In this document: piece by piece, positions 1-9,335 of the stretch
How positions within the stretch are numbered: the stretch's first letter is position 1
Layout of the letters: each line of letters starts with the position of its first letter
NCBI GenBank assembly: GCA_903970555.1
Contig: CAJCJD010000124.1
Location: 1 to 32,486 of the forward strand
Source: Vulcanimicrobiota bacterium
GTDB lineage: Bacteria > Pseudomonadota > Gammaproteobacteria > Xanthomonadales > Rhodanobacteraceae
DNA: 32,486 nucleotides
Direction of reading: 5' to 3'
Notes under the pieces: generated by a model
The model's database searches: none
What the model saw: only the letters and a program-made list of their open reading frames with translations
What the model was told of the DNA's origin: nothing
Made by a program: the position numbers and the translations under genes

Positions 1-94
1 TGCCGACGCAAACGGTGACCGCCATGAGTTTCGGCATGGCGGTACGCGAATGCTGAGAAGCTTGCTCTGCCGATGACTGCAACGCGTCATTCAT
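1..94 (-). CDS. Partial CDS, first 31 residues of an unidentified protein
   Basis: The complement of 94 down to 1 opens with ATG and stays open to the window edge. A GAGGAA ribosome-binding sequence lies about 9 bases upstream of the start. The 31 residues begin MNDALQSSAEQASQ and move from a polar stretch into a hydrophobic run (LMAVTVCVG). This could be the first membrane helix of a transporter or a late-starting signal peptide. The gene lies 57 bases downstream of the GH29 fucosidase on the same strand, so it is probably the third gene of the iclR-fucosidase transcript. No family can be assigned from this fragment. Confidence 0.45.
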   Translation of the reverse strand, partial: MNDALQSSAEQASQHSRTAMPKLMAVTVCVG

Positions 95-151
95 GATCGC
101 AGCTTCCTCGGAGCTTGTTGAAACGCTTTCCGGGCTATCGCTTGATGAAGA

Positions 152-1510
152 TCAATTACCTGCCACGTCAAACAGCTGAAACTCGCGAATGCGCGGCGTG
201 CAGACACTGGACAGGATGTTCAGGCGCACCTTGCTGGTGGTGGTTGCCGGAAAGCGGTCGATCTTCATATGACCGATGGCTTCGGCTTTGGCCACTTGCA
301 CCCATTTGCCGTTCGTCCAAGCATCGATTGCGTATTTTTGCACACATTGACCCGCGTTCAGCCACTCCATGGTGCGGGCATGATTGAACGTGATCGGTTT
401 GTCGAAGTCGACTTCAAGCGTGGCATGAGTCGAATCGTCCGCCGCCGACCAAAAGGTATCGGGATCGCCATCCAGTGCGGCGTCGACATTCGCGTCGCCG
501 CCAACATGATTGCGAGCCAGATCCTTATCAACGCCATAGCGCGCCTGCAGAGCTTCGCCGAATTCCTTGAGACGCACGACATCGGCATCGGGCAACACAC
601 CATGACGGTTCGGCGCGAGGCCCAACATGAGCTGGCCGCCACGACCGACACTGTTCTCCCATATATCGACCAGCTCGTCGACGCTCTTCAAGGTCTTGTC
701 GCTGTCCGGATGCCAGAACCATTGCAGTTTGTGCAGCGGCGTATCCACTTCCACCGGGCGCCAGCGCAATTCGCCGCGCCGATCGATCACGTTCCAGTTT
801 TCGCCGTGGATATGACCGTCTTCCTGGCCAACCCAGCGAATATCGCCGTAGCCAAAGAGTGCGACGTCGGCAAAGACCATCACGTTCGACTGATACGTTC
901 TCAGCTCTTCAATATATTTTTTGAAATCGTAAACGTGGCCTGCGCTGCCCGCGCCGTCCAGCCACCATTCCGTTAGCGGTCCATAGCTTTGAATTAGCTC
1001 ATCCATCTGCGCGAGATAGTATTTGTCGTACGCTGCAGAATCAGCGTAACGCGGTTCGTGGCGATCCCATGGCGACAAATAGATGCCGAACCCCATACCT
1101 TCGTTGCGGGCGGCTTGTGCGGTCATCTGCACCAGGTTGCCTTTGCCATTCATCCACGGACTGTTTTTGACGGAGTAATCGCTTTGCTCCGTTGGCCAAA
1201 GTGCGAAGCCATCGTGATGTTTGGCGACAAGAACGAGATAGGCCGCACCGGCGGATTTGGCCGCACGGGCCCATTGCGTGGGATCGACCTTGTCGGGATT
1301 GAATACTTTGGGGCTGGCCGTGCCATCACCCCATTCGCGGTCGAGGAAGGTGTTCGTGCCGAAATGCACGATCACGCCAAATTCGAGATCTTGCCAATGC
1401 ACCTGCTGCGGCGACGGTTTGACGTCGACGAAATTTTGCGCGGAACAAGTGCTTGTAACAAATGTGCTGCCGACTGCAAGGGCGAGGAGAACGCGTAGAC
1501 CCATCCGCAT
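152..1510 (-). CDS. Secreted alpha-L-fucosidase, GH29 (subfamily B-like), with C-terminal F5/8C-like domain
   Basis: Predicted to release terminal L-fucose from glycans outside the cytoplasm. The 452-residue protein starts with a signal peptide (about residues 1-24, cleavage after CSA). A GH29 TIM barrel covers about residues 30-340, with EFGVIVHFG near 43-51, KHHDGFALWP at 97-106 and the probable nucleophile Asp185 in TEWWLDGAG. Residues 345-452 look like a discoidin (F5/8 type C) beta-sandwich. The short barrel and the C-terminal F5/8C domain resemble GH29-B (alpha-1,3/1,4) enzymes; that subfamily call is inference. An AGGA site lies about 10 bases before the start. It sits 63 bases downstream of the iclR gene on the same strand, so the two are probably co-transcribed. 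It is clearly different in sequence from the two GH29 paralogues at 11921 and 18667. Confidence 0.9.
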   Translation of the reverse strand: MRMGLRVLLALAVGSTFVTSTCSAQNFVDVKPSPQQVHWQDLEFGVIVHFGTNTFLDREWGDGTASPKVFNPDKVDPTQWARAAKSAGAAYLVLVAKHHDGFALWPTEQSDYSVKNSPWMNGKGNLVQMTAQAARNEGMGFGIYLSPWDRHEPRYADSAAYDKYYLAQMDELIQSYGPLTEWWLDGAGSAGHVYDFKKYIEELRTYQSNVMVFADVALFGYGDIRWVGQEDGHIHGENWNVIDRRGELRWRPVEVDTPLHKLQWFWHPDSDKTLKSVDELVDIWENSVGRGGQLMLGLAPNRHGVLPDADVVRLKEFGEALQARYGVDKDLARNHVGGDANVDAALDGDPDTFWSAADDSTHATLEVDFDKPITFNHARTMEWLNAGQCVQKYAIDAWTNGKWVQVAKAEAIGHMKIDRFPATTTSKVRLNILSSVCTPRIREFQLFDVAGN

Positions 1511-1573
1511 GTTTTCAAATCCTGCGTAAATACTTTTTAGGAGTGGAGCGACTAGACAAGAAATCTTCGTGTT

Positions 1574-2353
1574 TCAATCTGGACGAGCCGCAGCGCCGAA
1601 CTGCAACGCATCGGAGATTTCTTTGGTGGCGCGGCGCAGCTCAACCAACACGTCGTCCATGGTGGTTTGCGCTTCGGTTCGTTGCTCGATGAATGGAATG
1701 GTCAGCGCGGATACGGCTCGACCGTGTTGCAACACCGGCGCCGAGAGGTCCGTAACCGCATCGACAACCTCGCTTGGTTCGCTGGCATAGCCGCGTGCGC
1801 GCAGCTGTAGCAATAACTTGGTCAGCTTCTTACGATCCAACGCAGGTTCGTACTTGGCGATCAAGTCCAGCCAACGCTCACGTACCGGTTCGTCCTGAAA
1901 GGCGAGAAGCACATGGCCCGATGTGGACCGCGACATCGGACGGCGGTGTCCGACGCGCACAACCAAGGCAACTTCACCAGGAGGATCCACGCGGGCCACC
2001 ACCACGATTTGTTCGTGCGATGGCACGACTAGGTGGCAAGCTTGGCCACTGATATCGGCGAGGTGGTGCATGACCGGCAACGCCGCCTCGATCGTGCTTT
2101 TTACCGGCGGCTGCTCCATGCCGAGGCGAAATAGCCTCGTGGTGACCGAATAGCCGGTGTCGCCTTCACCACGCGTGATGTAGTCGCGCTCTTCCAGTAC
2201 CTGCAACATTCGGAAGATCTCGCCGCGAGAGCGGCCAACACCTTCGGATATCTCGGTGATGCTGAGCGGCTTATGGGCGCTGGCCAGCAGCTCAAGAATG
2301 TCCAGCCCTTTGTCGAGCGCGGGCGCACGGTATTTGGGGGTTTGGGTCGGCAT
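1574..2353 (-). CDS. IclR-family transcriptional regulator, probable fucose-locus regulator
   Basis: A 259-residue DNA-binding regulator. The winged helix-turn-helix covers about residues 13-72 (ALDKGLDILELLASAHKPLS, with recognition helix RSRGEIFRMLQVLEERDYI). The effector-binding GAF-like domain fills the rest, including the PMSRSTSGHVLLAF stretch typical of IclR proteins. I chose ATG at 2353 because GGAAAGGAG stands directly before it. The frame stays open 61 codons further upstream, but that extension has no family similarity and runs into the promoter region. It is divergent from fucP and followed by a fucosidase gene. This context suggests control of fucose uptake and catabolism, with fucose or a pathway intermediate as effector. 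That role is inference. Confidence 0.9.
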   Translation of the reverse strand: MPTQTPKYRAPALDKGLDILELLASAHKPLSITEISEGVGRSRGEIFRMLQVLEERDYITRGEGDTGYSVTTRLFRLGMEQPPVKSTIEAALPVMHHLADISGQACHLVVPSHEQIVVVARVDPPGEVALVVRVGHRRPMSRSTSGHVLLAFQDEPVRERWLDLIAKYEPALDRKKLTKLLLQLRARGYASEPSEVVDAVTDLSAPVLQHGRAVSALTIPFIEQRTEAQTTMDDVLVELRRATKEISDALQFGAAARPD

Positions 2354-2535
2354 GGCTCTCCTTTCCTTTGGCGGCCGGCTTGCCGCCTCGCTTACGACAC
2401 TGCGCCTTATCATGCCGGCCATCCCGGCGAATTTGTTGCGGCGCGTCTTGTGGCGCAGGTGAATAATCGTTTCATATTTGCACATAATGGCGGAGGCCGC
2501 CACGCGGTCCCGCGATTCCCGCGAGGGGCGCGCCA
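2354..2535. promoter_or_regulatory. Divergent iclR / fucP intergenic control region
   Basis: These 182 bases separate two divergent transcripts and must hold both promoters and probably the IclR operator. An AT-rich core at 2461-2489 (reading AATAATCGTTTCATATTTGC, then ACATAATGG) stands out from GC-rich flanks. A weak rightward promoter can be read as TTGTGG (2448-2453), 17 bases, TTCATA (2471-2476). The GTTTCAT string resembles half-sites seen in some IclR-family operators, but I see no clean palindrome. A short GGCGG-AGG-CCGCC hairpin lies at 2489-2501. Confidence 0.4.
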
Positions 2536-3861
2536 TTGGAGAAAAGGGTGGATGTGCAGCCGGTGACCGATAACCACGCAGTGCCGCTTGTCGGTGCTAC
2601 TCAGACCGCACGGCGACCCTGGTTGCCGCTGATCCTGATCGTCAGCCTGTTCTTTCTCTGGGGCGGCGCCAATAACCTCAATGACGTGTTGATCGCCCAG
2701 TTCAAGAAAGCTTTTGTACTCAGCGATTTCGGCGCGGGGCTTGTGCAAAGCGCGTTCTACCTGGGGTACTTCCTGGTTGCGATGCCGGCGGGCATGTATA
2801 TGCGCAGGTTCGGCTACAAGAGCGCCGTGGTATTCGGGCTGGCGCTTTACGGCGTGGGGGCATTGTTGTTCTGGCCGGCCGCGGCGTCCTCCACGTATGG
2901 TCTGTTTCTGTTTGCGTTGTTCGTGATCGCAAGCGGGCTGGCGTTTCTGGAGACCTCAGCCAACCCCTTTGTCACCTTGCTCGGTCCGCGGGAAACAGCA
3001 ACGCGACGGCTCAATCTGGCGCAAGCGTTCAATCCGCTGGGTTCGATAACGGGCATCCTGATCGGCCAGCATTTCATCTTTTCCGGCATCGAACGCACGC
3101 CTGCACAGCTGGCGGCGATGAGCCTGGCGGATCGTGCGGCGTACTACGCCAGCGAGACGCGAGCGGTACAGTGGCCGTACCTGATCATTGGCGTGGTCGT
3201 GCTGAGCTGGGCCGTATTGATCCTGCTGACGCGCTTTCCAAAGGCCGCCGCACCGCATGCGGCATTGGCGGGCGGGGGAGGCGTGTTGCGCAAATTACTC
3301 AGCGACCGGCGTTTTGTGGGTGCCATGTTTGCCCAGTTCTTTTACGTCGGCGCGCAGGTGGGTGTCTGGAGCTACACCATTCGTTACGTGCAGGCCACCA
3401 TGCCCGGCACATCGGCCAGGGAAGCGGCCAATTTTCTTACCGGCGGCTTGGTGTGTTTCATGATCGGCCGTTTTGTCGGAGCCGGATTGATGAAATATTT
3501 TGCGCCGGCGCGGCTGCTGATGGTGTTTGCCACGGTGAACATTGCTTTGACGTTATTTGCGGTGTTCCAGCCGGGTATCCAAGGCGCCTATGCGTTGGTG
3601 GCGTGCAGCTTCTTCATGTCGGTGATGTACCCGACGGTATTCGCATTGGGCGTAGAAGGGCGTGGCGACGATGAGCGAAAGCTCGGTTCGGCGTTGCTCG
3701 TCATGACCATTATCGGCGGCGCGGTGCTTACCGCGCTGATGGGAGCCGTATCCGATCACAGCAGCATGGCGCGCGCGATGGCGGTGCCAGCGTGCTGTTT
3801 TGCCGTGGTGATGGTGTTTGCATGGCAACGCCGACGCAATGCCTTGCAGGGAGAAGCTTGA
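2536..3861 (+). CDS. fucP: L-fucose/H+ symporter FucP (MFS)
   Basis: Imports L-fucose across the inner membrane with a proton. The 441-residue protein has the 12 hydrophobic segments of the major facilitator superfamily. It carries the FucP signature FFLWGGANNLNDVLIAQF near residues 39-56. Asp50 and Glu139 (FLETSANPF) match the proton-coupling Asp46 and Glu135 of E. coli FucP, and the RLNLAQAFN motif matches the region around E. coli Asn162. Length fits the family (E. coli 438). The start is read as TTG at 2536, with GAGGGG seven bases upstream; an in-frame GTG at 2548 or 2554 is possible. It is divergent from iclR, and its TGA overlaps the ATG of the mutarotase gene by one base, so the two are translationally coupled. 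Confidence 0.93.
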   Translation: MEKRVDVQPVTDNHAVPLVGATQTARRPWLPLILIVSLFFLWGGANNLNDVLIAQFKKAFVLSDFGAGLVQSAFYLGYFLVAMPAGMYMRRFGYKSAVVFGLALYGVGALLFWPAAASSTYGLFLFALFVIASGLAFLETSANPFVTLLGPRETATRRLNLAQAFNPLGSITGILIGQHFIFSGIERTPAQLAAMSLADRAAYYASETRAVQWPYLIIGVVVLSWAVLILLTRFPKAAAPHAALAGGGGVLRKLLSDRRFVGAMFAQFFYVGAQVGVWSYTIRYVQATMPGTSAREAANFLTGGLVCFMIGRFVGAGLMKYFAPARLLMVFATVNIALTLFAVFQPGIQGAYALVACSFFMSVMYPTVFALGVEGRGDDERKLGSALLVMTIIGGAVLTALMGAVSDHSSMARAMAVPACCFAVVMVFAWQRRRNALQGEA

Positions 3862-4229
3862 TGCCACGTCACTACTACGCGTTGGATTTGCGCGATGAAG
3901 AGGCCGCCATTGCCGAATACGAACGCTTGCATCGACCGGGGAATGTCTGGCCGGAAATCGCCGCTTCGATTCAGGCATCAGGCATCGAGGAGATGGAGAT
4001 TTTTCGCACCGGCAACCGGTTGGTGATGGTTGTGCAGGTGCCCAATGGCTACGATGCATCGGCCACGCGCCAGAACGATGATCCGATGAACCATGCGTGG
4101 GAGGCGCTGATGGATCGCTATCAGCAGCGTTTGCCGTGGTCTGAAACGGGGCAGAAGTGGGTGCCCATGACGCGCATTTTTTCCCTGACTGAAACCTTGG
4201 CGGCGGATCTTCACGCGAAAAACGTCTGA
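3861..4229 (+). CDS. RhaM/COG3254-family sugar mutarotase, probable L-fucose mutarotase
   Basis: Interconverts the alpha and beta anomers of a 6-deoxy sugar so that the dehydrogenase receives the correct form. The 122-residue protein matches the L-rhamnose mutarotase family in size and features. These include an N-terminal beta strand (HYYALDL), the ERLHRPGNVWPEI helix containing the probable catalytic His24, the IEEMEIFRTGNRLVM strand pair and a C-terminal WVPMTRIFSL. This family fills the L-fucose mutarotase role in the Xanthomonas-type pathway, and pairing with fucP supports fucose over rhamnose. The ATG at 3861 is preceded by GGGAGA and overlaps the fucP stop by one base. The frame extends upstream into fucP, but that extension is not plausible. 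Confidence 0.88.
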   Translation: MPRHYYALDLRDEEAAIAEYERLHRPGNVWPEIAASIQASGIEEMEIFRTGNRLVMVVQVPNGYDASATRQNDDPMNHAWEALMDRYQQRLPWSETGQKWVPMTRIFSLTETLAADLHAKNV

Positions 4230-4240
4230 GCAGGCAGCGT

Positions 4241-4263
4241 GGCGCGAGCGCGCAAGTCGCGCC
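4241..4263. terminator. Stem-loop between convergent transcripts
   Basis: GGCGCGA (4241-4247) and TCGCGCC (4257-4263) form a perfect 7-bp stem with a 9-base loop. It lies in the 43 bases between the convergent mutarotase and lldD genes. There is no clear T-run on either side, so termination activity is only inferred from position. Confidence 0.4.
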
Positions 4264-4272
4264 GAGGAATGC

Positions 4273-5424
4273 CTAGGTGAGATCGTTGCGCCAGATCACA
4301 TCTTTCGCGATGTTGCGCACGTCGGTCTGTCCGGTTAGCGCCATGCTCACGCTCAATTCGCGGCGGATGAGTTCAATGGCTTGCGTTACACCGGCCTCAC
4401 CCATGGCGCCCAATCCATACAGAAATGCTTTGCCGATTAATCCGGCGTGTGCGCCGTAGGCTAGCGCCTTGAGCAAATCCTGGCCGGTGAGAATGCCGCC
4501 ATCGAATAGCACCTGCAATCGATCGCCGACTGCTTGCACGATGGACGGCAACACATCGATGCTGGCGGGAGCGCCATCCAGCTGGCGACCGCCGTGATTG
4601 GAGACAACGATGGCGTCCACGGCATGTTCGGCTGCAATGCGGGCATCTTCGGGATCGAGAATACCTTTGATGATCAGCTTGCCGGGCCATAACGCGCGAA
4701 TCCATTCGAGATCTTCCCACGTTAACGTGGGATCGAACTGATTGGCGATCCACTGCGCTAGCGTGGTGAGGCTGTCGGTATTCTCGATGCGCCCGCGCAA
4801 GTTGCCGAAAGATCGGCTCGGTGCATTCAACATGCTCCACGCCCAGCGCGGCTTGCTGAGCATGTCGAATAGGTTATGCAACGTAATTCGGGGTGGTACC
4901 GACAAGCCGTTCTTGATTTCGCGATGGCGCTGTCCTTGTATCGTAAGGTCGGCGGTCAGCATCAATGCGGTGCAACTGGCCGCCTTGGCGCGTTCGATCA
5001 GTTCGCGCGTGAAGCCGCGATCGCGCATCACATAAACCTGAAACCAGAACGGCGTCTTTACTGCATCGCGCACTTGTTCGATGGAGCAGATCGATACGGT
5101 GCTCAGGCAGAAGGGGATGCCGGCCTTCTCCGCAGCGCGTGCGCCCAGAATCTCGCCGCCGCCGCGTTGAAGCCCGGTTAGACCGGTTGGGGCGATCGCC
5201 AGTGGCATCGACACCGGCTGGCCGACGATGTCAGTGGCCAAGGAACGATTGTCAACATTACGCATCACCCGTTGCCGCAGGCTTATCCGTGCCATCGCTG
5301 TGCGATTCGCCCGTAACGTTGTTTCCTCGTAAGAGCCGCGATCGGCGTATTCGAAGAAGGCGCGCGGCACGCGACGCTTGGCGAGCTCGCGCAAATCGGC
5401 GACACAGGTGATGGGATTGGTCAT
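4273..5424 (-). CDS. lldD: FMN-dependent L-lactate dehydrogenase (LldD-type alpha-hydroxy acid dehydrogenase)
   Basis: Oxidises L-lactate to pyruvate, passing electrons to the respiratory chain at the inner membrane. The 383-residue protein has the full FMN alpha-hydroxy acid dehydrogenase fold. Landmarks are [17 protein letters not shown] (residues 75-91), [10 protein letters not shown] (127-135), [19 protein letters not shown] (156-174) and [16 protein letters not shown] with active-site His277. ATG at 5424 is chosen because GAGGG precedes it and the start overlaps the stop of the dehydratase gene as ATGA. The frame reaches further upstream, but only as antisense of that gene's 3' end. It is the last gene of the fucose operon. 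Because the pathway releases L-lactate, the placement explains its role. A different 2-hydroxy acid substrate cannot be excluded. Confidence 0.88.
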   Translation of the reverse strand: MTNPITCVADLRELAKRRVPRAFFEYADRGSYEETTLRANRTAMARISLRQRVMRNVDNRSLATDIVGQPVSMPLAIAPTGLTGLQRGGGEILGARAAEKAGIPFCLSTVSICSIEQVRDAVKTPFWFQVYVMRDRGFTRELIERAKAASCTALMLTADLTIQGQRHREIKNGLSVPPRITLHNLFDMLSKPRWAWSMLNAPSRSFGNLRGRIENTDSLTTLAQWIANQFDPTLTWEDLEWIRALWPGKLIIKGILDPEDARIAAEHAVDAIVVSNHGGRQLDGAPASIDVLPSIVQAVGDRLQVLFDGGILTGQDLLKALAYGAHAGLIGKAFLYGLGAMGEAGVTQAIELIRRELSVSMALTGQTDVRNIAKDVIWRNDLT

Positions 5425-6740
5425 AGCGCCCTCGCCACACTGGGCGGCTCGCGCCATGCGGGACCGTCCGGGTAACGATAATGCGCCAAAGTGCTTGTGT
5501 GCATCTGCGCCGAAAAGCCCGGCGACTCCGGCGCTATGTAACAGCCATCGCGCACGATGACTGGATCGACAAAATGTTCGTGCAGATGGTCGACGAATTC
5601 GATGGCGCGGTCGTCTTTCTTTCCGGTTATTGCTACAAAGTCCGCCATCGCCAGATGTTGCACCAACTCGCACAGGCCGACACCGCCCGCATGCGGAAAC
5701 ACGCGCACGCCGAATTTTGCAGCGAGCAGAAGAATGGCGAGATTTTCATTGACGCCACCGACGCGCGCCGCGTCGATCTGCACGAGATCGACGGCACCGG
5801 CCTGGAACAGCTGCTTGAACATGACGCGGTTGTGCGTATGTTCACCGGTAGAAATCGGCACCGGCGTAACGGCACGACGGATGGCGGCATGACCGAGGAT
5901 ATCGTCCGGACTGGTCGGCTCCTCGGCCCACGCGATGCGCACATCGGAAAGGCGCCGCAGCCATGCGATAGCGTCAGGTACATCCCAGCGTTGGTTCGCG
6001 TCGACTGCTATAGCGACGTCCGGTCCAACGGTTTCGCGTGCAAGGCGGCAACGCCGCACGTCGTCTTCCACGTTCATGCCGACTTTGAGCTTGATGGTGC
6101 GAAAGCCCGCAGCAACCGCCTCGCGGGCGAGTCGCTGCATTTTTTCGTCGCTATAACCCAGCCAACCTGGCGACGTGGTGTAGGCCGGATAACCTTCAGC
6201 GAGTAATTGTTCCACGCGCTGCGGTTTGCCGGCCTTGGCCGCATGCAGCATGGTCAATGCTTCATCGGGCGTGAGAGCGTCGGTGAGATAACGGAAATCG
6301 ATCGTCGCGACCAACTGCTCGGGTGTCATATCCGAGATGAAGCGCCACAGCGGTTTTCCGGCGAGCCGGGCAGCGAGATCCCAGGCGGCGTTGATCACCG
6401 CACCGATGGCCATATGCATCACGCCCTTTTCGGGGCCGAGCCAGCGCAATTGGGAATCGCCGATCATGCGTGCGGCAAAACCGCCAAGGTCGCCGACGAC
6501 CTCATCGAGGTTGAGCCCAATCACGTGGTGAGCCAGCGCATCGATGGCCACTTTCTGCACGTCGTTGCCGCGACCGATGGTGAACGCGAAGCCGTAACCT
6601 TGCACACCGGGCTGATCGGTGCGCATGACGACATAAGCGGCCGAATAATCCGGATCGGGGTTCATGGCATCCGAACCGTCCAGTTCACGGGAGGTCGGAA
6701 AGCGGACATCGTAAGTGTCCAATGCCGTGATTTTTGTCAT
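5421..6740 (-). CDS. L-fuconate dehydratase (enolase superfamily)
   Basis: Dehydrates L-fuconate to 2-keto-3-deoxy-L-fuconate in the cytoplasm. The 439-residue protein carries every catalytic and metal residue described for the X. campestris enzyme, each one position earlier: Lys217 and Lys219 in TIKLKVGM, Asp247 in AVDANQRW, Glu273 in WAEEPTSP, Glu300 in STGEHTHN and His350 in FPHAGGVG. The N-terminal capping domain ([20 protein letters not shown]) is also typical. ATG at 6740 is preceded by AAGGAAGG; the longer reading to 6848 is not supported by the family. It lies 43 bases after the FAH hydrolase gene, and its TGA overlaps the lldD start (ATGA). This gene is the firmest evidence that the operon is for L-fucose and not another sugar. 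Confidence 0.95.
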   Translation of the reverse strand: MTKITALDTYDVRFPTSRELDGSDAMNPDPDYSAAYVVMRTDQPGVQGYGFAFTIGRGNDVQKVAIDALAHHVIGLNLDEVVGDLGGFAARMIGDSQLRWLGPEKGVMHMAIGAVINAAWDLAARLAGKPLWRFISDMTPEQLVATIDFRYLTDALTPDEALTMLHAAKAGKPQRVEQLLAEGYPAYTTSPGWLGYSDEKMQRLAREAVAAGFRTIKLKVGMNVEDDVRRCRLARETVGPDVAIAVDANQRWDVPDAIAWLRRLSDVRIAWAEEPTSPDDILGHAAIRRAVTPVPISTGEHTHNRVMFKQLFQAGAVDLVQIDAARVGGVNENLAILLLAAKFGVRVFPHAGGVGLCELVQHLAMADFVAITGKKDDRAIEFVDHLHEHFVDPVIVRDGCYIAPESPGFSAQMHTSTLAHYRYPDGPAWREPPSVARAL

Positions 6741-6783
6741 GCAATGGCCTTCCTTGAATGAGAAATGCGCGAATTCGTCAGAG

Positions 6784-7647
6784 TCATGCCGTGTGTTCGT
6801 CTTCGGCATGTGCGCGGACTTGTTGTCGCTGTCGGCCAAGCCCATCAATGCCCAGCTCGATCACGTCGCCCGGGCGAAGATAGATCGGGGGCTTTTGTCC
6901 AAGACCGACGCCGGAAGGCGTCCCGGTGCTGATGACATCGCCAGGCAGAAGCGTCATGTAACGGCTGATGTGGCTGACGAGTTTCGCTACATTGAAAATC
7001 ATCGTGCGCGTATGCCCGTTTTGGTAACGGTGTCCGTTGACCTCCAGCCAAAGACGGAGATTCTGCGGATCGGTAATTTCATCCGTGGTGACTAGCCAGG
7101 GGCCGAGTGGCCCAAAGGTATCGCAGCTTTTGCCTTTGACCCACTGACCGCCATGATCGAATTGGAACGCGCGCTCGGATAAATCATTCACCACGAGATA
7201 ACCGGCGACATGCGCGAGCGCGTTCTCGACCGTGACACTGCGAGCTGTCTCGCCGATGACAACGCCCAACTCCACTTCCCAGTCGGTCTTGTCGGAGCCT
7301 TGCGGAATGATGACGTCATCGTTAGCGCCCATGATCGCGCTGGTGGCCTTCATGAAGATCACCGGCAGTTCGGGTACTTGCGCGTTGGTTTCGGCCGCGT
7401 GTTCGGCATAGTTCATACCGACGCAGATCATCTTGCTGACATGCGCCATCGGCGTGCCAAAGCGCGGTTTGCCGGCCACCAGCGGCAGTGTTTGCGGATC
7501 GATGGCCGCAATGCGCGCGAGGCCATCGCGGCCAAGTGCTTTCGCATCAATATCGGTGATCACTGACGAGAGATCGCGAAGCAAGCCCGCTTCGTCGATC
7601 AGACCTGGCTTTTCCTTGCCGAGTGCACCGTAACGTACCAATTTCAT
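6784..7647 (-). CDS. FAH-family hydrolase, probable 2,4-diketo-3-deoxy-L-fuconate hydrolase
   Basis: Predicted to split 2,4-diketo-3-deoxy-L-fuconate into pyruvate and L-lactate, the last carbon-splitting step of the pathway. The 287-residue protein has the fumarylacetoacetate-hydrolase fold. The metal ligands are Glu124 and Glu126 in [11 protein letters not shown] and Asp155 in [11 protein letters not shown]. Also present are [13 protein letters not shown] near residues 74-86 and the late [15 protein letters not shown] glycine motif. The start is clear, with TAGGAG eight bases before ATG. It sits 17 bases after the SDR gene whose product would be its substrate. The family is broad (ureidoglycolate lyase, acylpyruvase), so the substrate call depends on the operon. 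Confidence 0.88.
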   Translation of the reverse strand: MKLVRYGALGKEKPGLIDEAGLLRDLSSVITDIDAKALGRDGLARIAAIDPQTLPLVAGKPRFGTPMAHVSKMICVGMNYAEHAAETNAQVPELPVIFMKATSAIMGANDDVIIPQGSDKTDWEVELGVVIGETARSVTVENALAHVAGYLVVNDLSERAFQFDHGGQWVKGKSCDTFGPLGPWLVTTDEITDPQNLRLWLEVNGHRYQNGHTRTMIFNVAKLVSHISRYMTLLPGDVISTGTPSGVGLGQKPPIYLRPGDVIELGIDGLGRQRQQVRAHAEDEHTA

Positions 7648-7664
7648 AGATGCGCTCCTAACGC

Positions 7665-8411
7665 TTAGTTGGACCAGCCGCCATCCACGATGTGGGTGGT
7701 GCCGGTGGTGAAGGCGGATTCATCGGAGGCGAGATACAGCGCCAATGCGGCGATTTCCTCAGGCTCGCCGAGGCGTCCCATCGGTTGGCGATCGGTGAAG
7801 CTTCGCCAGTTGGCGGCCTCGTTGCCGCCGAGCGCGCGTACGCGATCACCCAGTGATGGTGTTTTCACCGTGCCCGGGCAGATCGCATTGCAGCGCACGC
7901 CACGCGCAACGAAATCGGCGGCAATCGAACGCGTGAGGCCGATGACGGCGCCCTTGGTGGCGCCATAGGCAAATCGGTTGGGCACCCCTTTGATGCTGGA
8001 GGCAACCGATGCCATGTTGATGATGCTGCCCTTGCCGCGATCGAGCATGCCGGGAAGGACCGCCTTGCATACATGGAACATGCTATCGACGTTGATGGTG
8101 AACGAGCGGTGCCAGCTGGCATCGTCGGTATCCAGAATGCTGCCTGCGTGTACGTAGCCGGCGCAGTTGAACAACACGTCGAAGGGGCCTGAGGAACTCA
8201 CTAATGCTTGAATGCTTTCCGCATGCGTTACGTCCAGCACCTGTGTAGTGAGCGTGGGATGTTCCGCCGCAAGGCTGGCAAGCGCGTCGGCATTGATATC
8301 GGTAGCCAGAACGTGGGCACCCGCATGCGCGAAGGCGAGAGCGGTTGCGCGACCGATGCCTGCACCTGCCGCGGTGACAAGTGCGCGTTTGCCGTGCAGA
8401 CGACCGCTCAT
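7665..8411 (-). CDS. SDR oxidoreductase, probable 2-keto-3-deoxy-L-fuconate 4-dehydrogenase
   Basis: Predicted to oxidise 2-keto-3-deoxy-L-fuconate at C4 with NAD+. The 248-residue classical short-chain dehydrogenase has the Rossmann motif TAAGAGIG (residues 13-20), an Asp at the end of beta-2 (ATDIN) favouring NAD over NADP, FNCAG, a catalytic serine in NMASVAS, and Tyr149 and Lys153 in YGATK. ATG at 8411 has GAGGAG seven bases upstream. An upstream in-frame start at 8438 would place that Shine-Dalgarno sequence inside the gene and is less likely. It stands 60 bases after the lactonase gene and 17 before the FAH hydrolase gene. Confidence 0.88.
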   Translation of the reverse strand: MSGRLHGKRALVTAAGAGIGRATALAFAHAGAHVLATDINADALASLAAEHPTLTTQVLDVTHAESIQALVSSSGPFDVLFNCAGYVHAGSILDTDDASWHRSFTINVDSMFHVCKAVLPGMLDRGKGSIINMASVASSIKGVPNRFAYGATKGAVIGLTRSIAADFVARGVRCNAICPGTVKTPSLGDRVRALGGNEAANWRSFTDRQPMGRLGEPEEIAALALYLASDESAFTTGTTHIVDGGWSN

Positions 8412-8471
8412 GCGGCATCTCCTCGATATCGGATGCAAAACGATGCAGCGGCAAAAATCATGGTGGTACTC

Positions 8472-9335
8472 CTACACAAGGTCGGAAACGGGAGAGTCGA
8501 TGTCCAGCGCATAAAAGCGTACGGCGTTGGCGGCGAAGACATCCGCTTGCGAGCCGGCTGCGTAGCGCTCGGTCAACATCAACGCCACTTGCAGCCAATG
8601 GCCATAGTCGGCATGCGTGGTAAGCACGGGCCAATCGCTACCCCACATCAGGCGTTCAGGCCCGAAGTGCGCAAAAAGATCGGCAACGTAGGGTTCTATC
8701 GCATCGTGATCGACCGGTTCGCCGAGCAGCGTGAGCAGGCCCGATAACTTGCAGTGAAGCTGCGGATGCTGCGCCAATTCGTCGATCCAGCTTGTCCACT
8801 GATCGAATCGCCCATCGACAATCGGCGGCTTGCCCGCGTGGTCAAGCACAACATTCAGTTGCCGATTGCGGCGTAGCCGACGACAGAGCGCAGGCAGTTG
8901 CGGCATGCCGACCAATGCATCAAACGCTAGACCGCAATCTTGTATGCAATCGAAGGCGCGATCGAGCGATGGTCTGGCTAACCAATCTGGGTCGGCGACG
9001 TCCTGGGTCATCGGGCGCAATCCGCACAGCAAGCCGCCGCCGTCTCGAATCAGTGCATCGATGCGAGCGCCAACATCATCGGCATCCAGGTCGACCCAGC
9101 CGACGACACCTACGACGGCCTCATCGATACGCGCCAAGTCAAACAGATAACGCGTTTCTTGCTCAGTCGGCGCGGCCTGCACAAGTACGCTGAACTTGAC
9201 GCCCGCAGCTTCTCGTTGAGCACAAAGGTCGACGGGCAGAAAAGCCTGGCGCAACGCCATGGGTGCATGCGCCAGCCAGCCATAGTCGCCACGCGACGGC
9301 TGCCAATAGTGCTGATGGGCATCGACGATGATCAT
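8472..9335 (-). CDS. Amidohydrolase, probable L-fucono-1,5-lactonase
   Basis: Predicted to open L-fuconolactone to L-fuconate. The 287-residue protein is a COG3618-type amidohydrolase. It starts with the metal motif DAHQHYW (His7, His9), followed by VVLDHAGKP (His166), the HCKLSGL strand and the catalytic Asp234 in MWGSDWPVL. ATG at 9335 overlaps the TGA of the upstream aldo-keto reductase gene (ATGA), so translation is probably coupled; this also accounts for the lack of a strong Shine-Dalgarno sequence. The frame continues to 9386, but that stretch is inside the neighbour. Lactonases of this family serve fucose, rhamnose and galactose routes; the operon points to fucose. Confidence 0.87.
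   Translation of the reverse strand: MIIVDAHQHYWQPSRGDYGWLAHAPMALRQAFLPVDLCAQREAAGVKFSVLVQAAPTEQETRYLFDLARIDEAVVGVVGWVDLDADDVGARIDALIRDGGGLLCGLRPMTQDVADPDWLARPSLDRAFDCIQDCGLAFDALVGMPQLPALCRRLRRNRQLNVVLDHAGKPPIVDGRFDQWTSWIDELAQHPQLHCKLSGLLTLLGEPVDHDAIEPYVADLFAHFGPERLMWGSDWPVLTTHADYGHWLQVALMLTERYAAGSQADVFAANAVRFYALDIDSPVSDLV

Noticed and set aside
269-976. 235-codon plus-strand frame
   Set aside because: It is antisense to the GH29 gene at 152-1510 and has no recognisable domain.
2354-2536. 61-codon N-terminal extension of the IclR regulator
   Set aside because: It has no IclR similarity, and a good Shine-Dalgarno sequence precedes the internal ATG at 2353.
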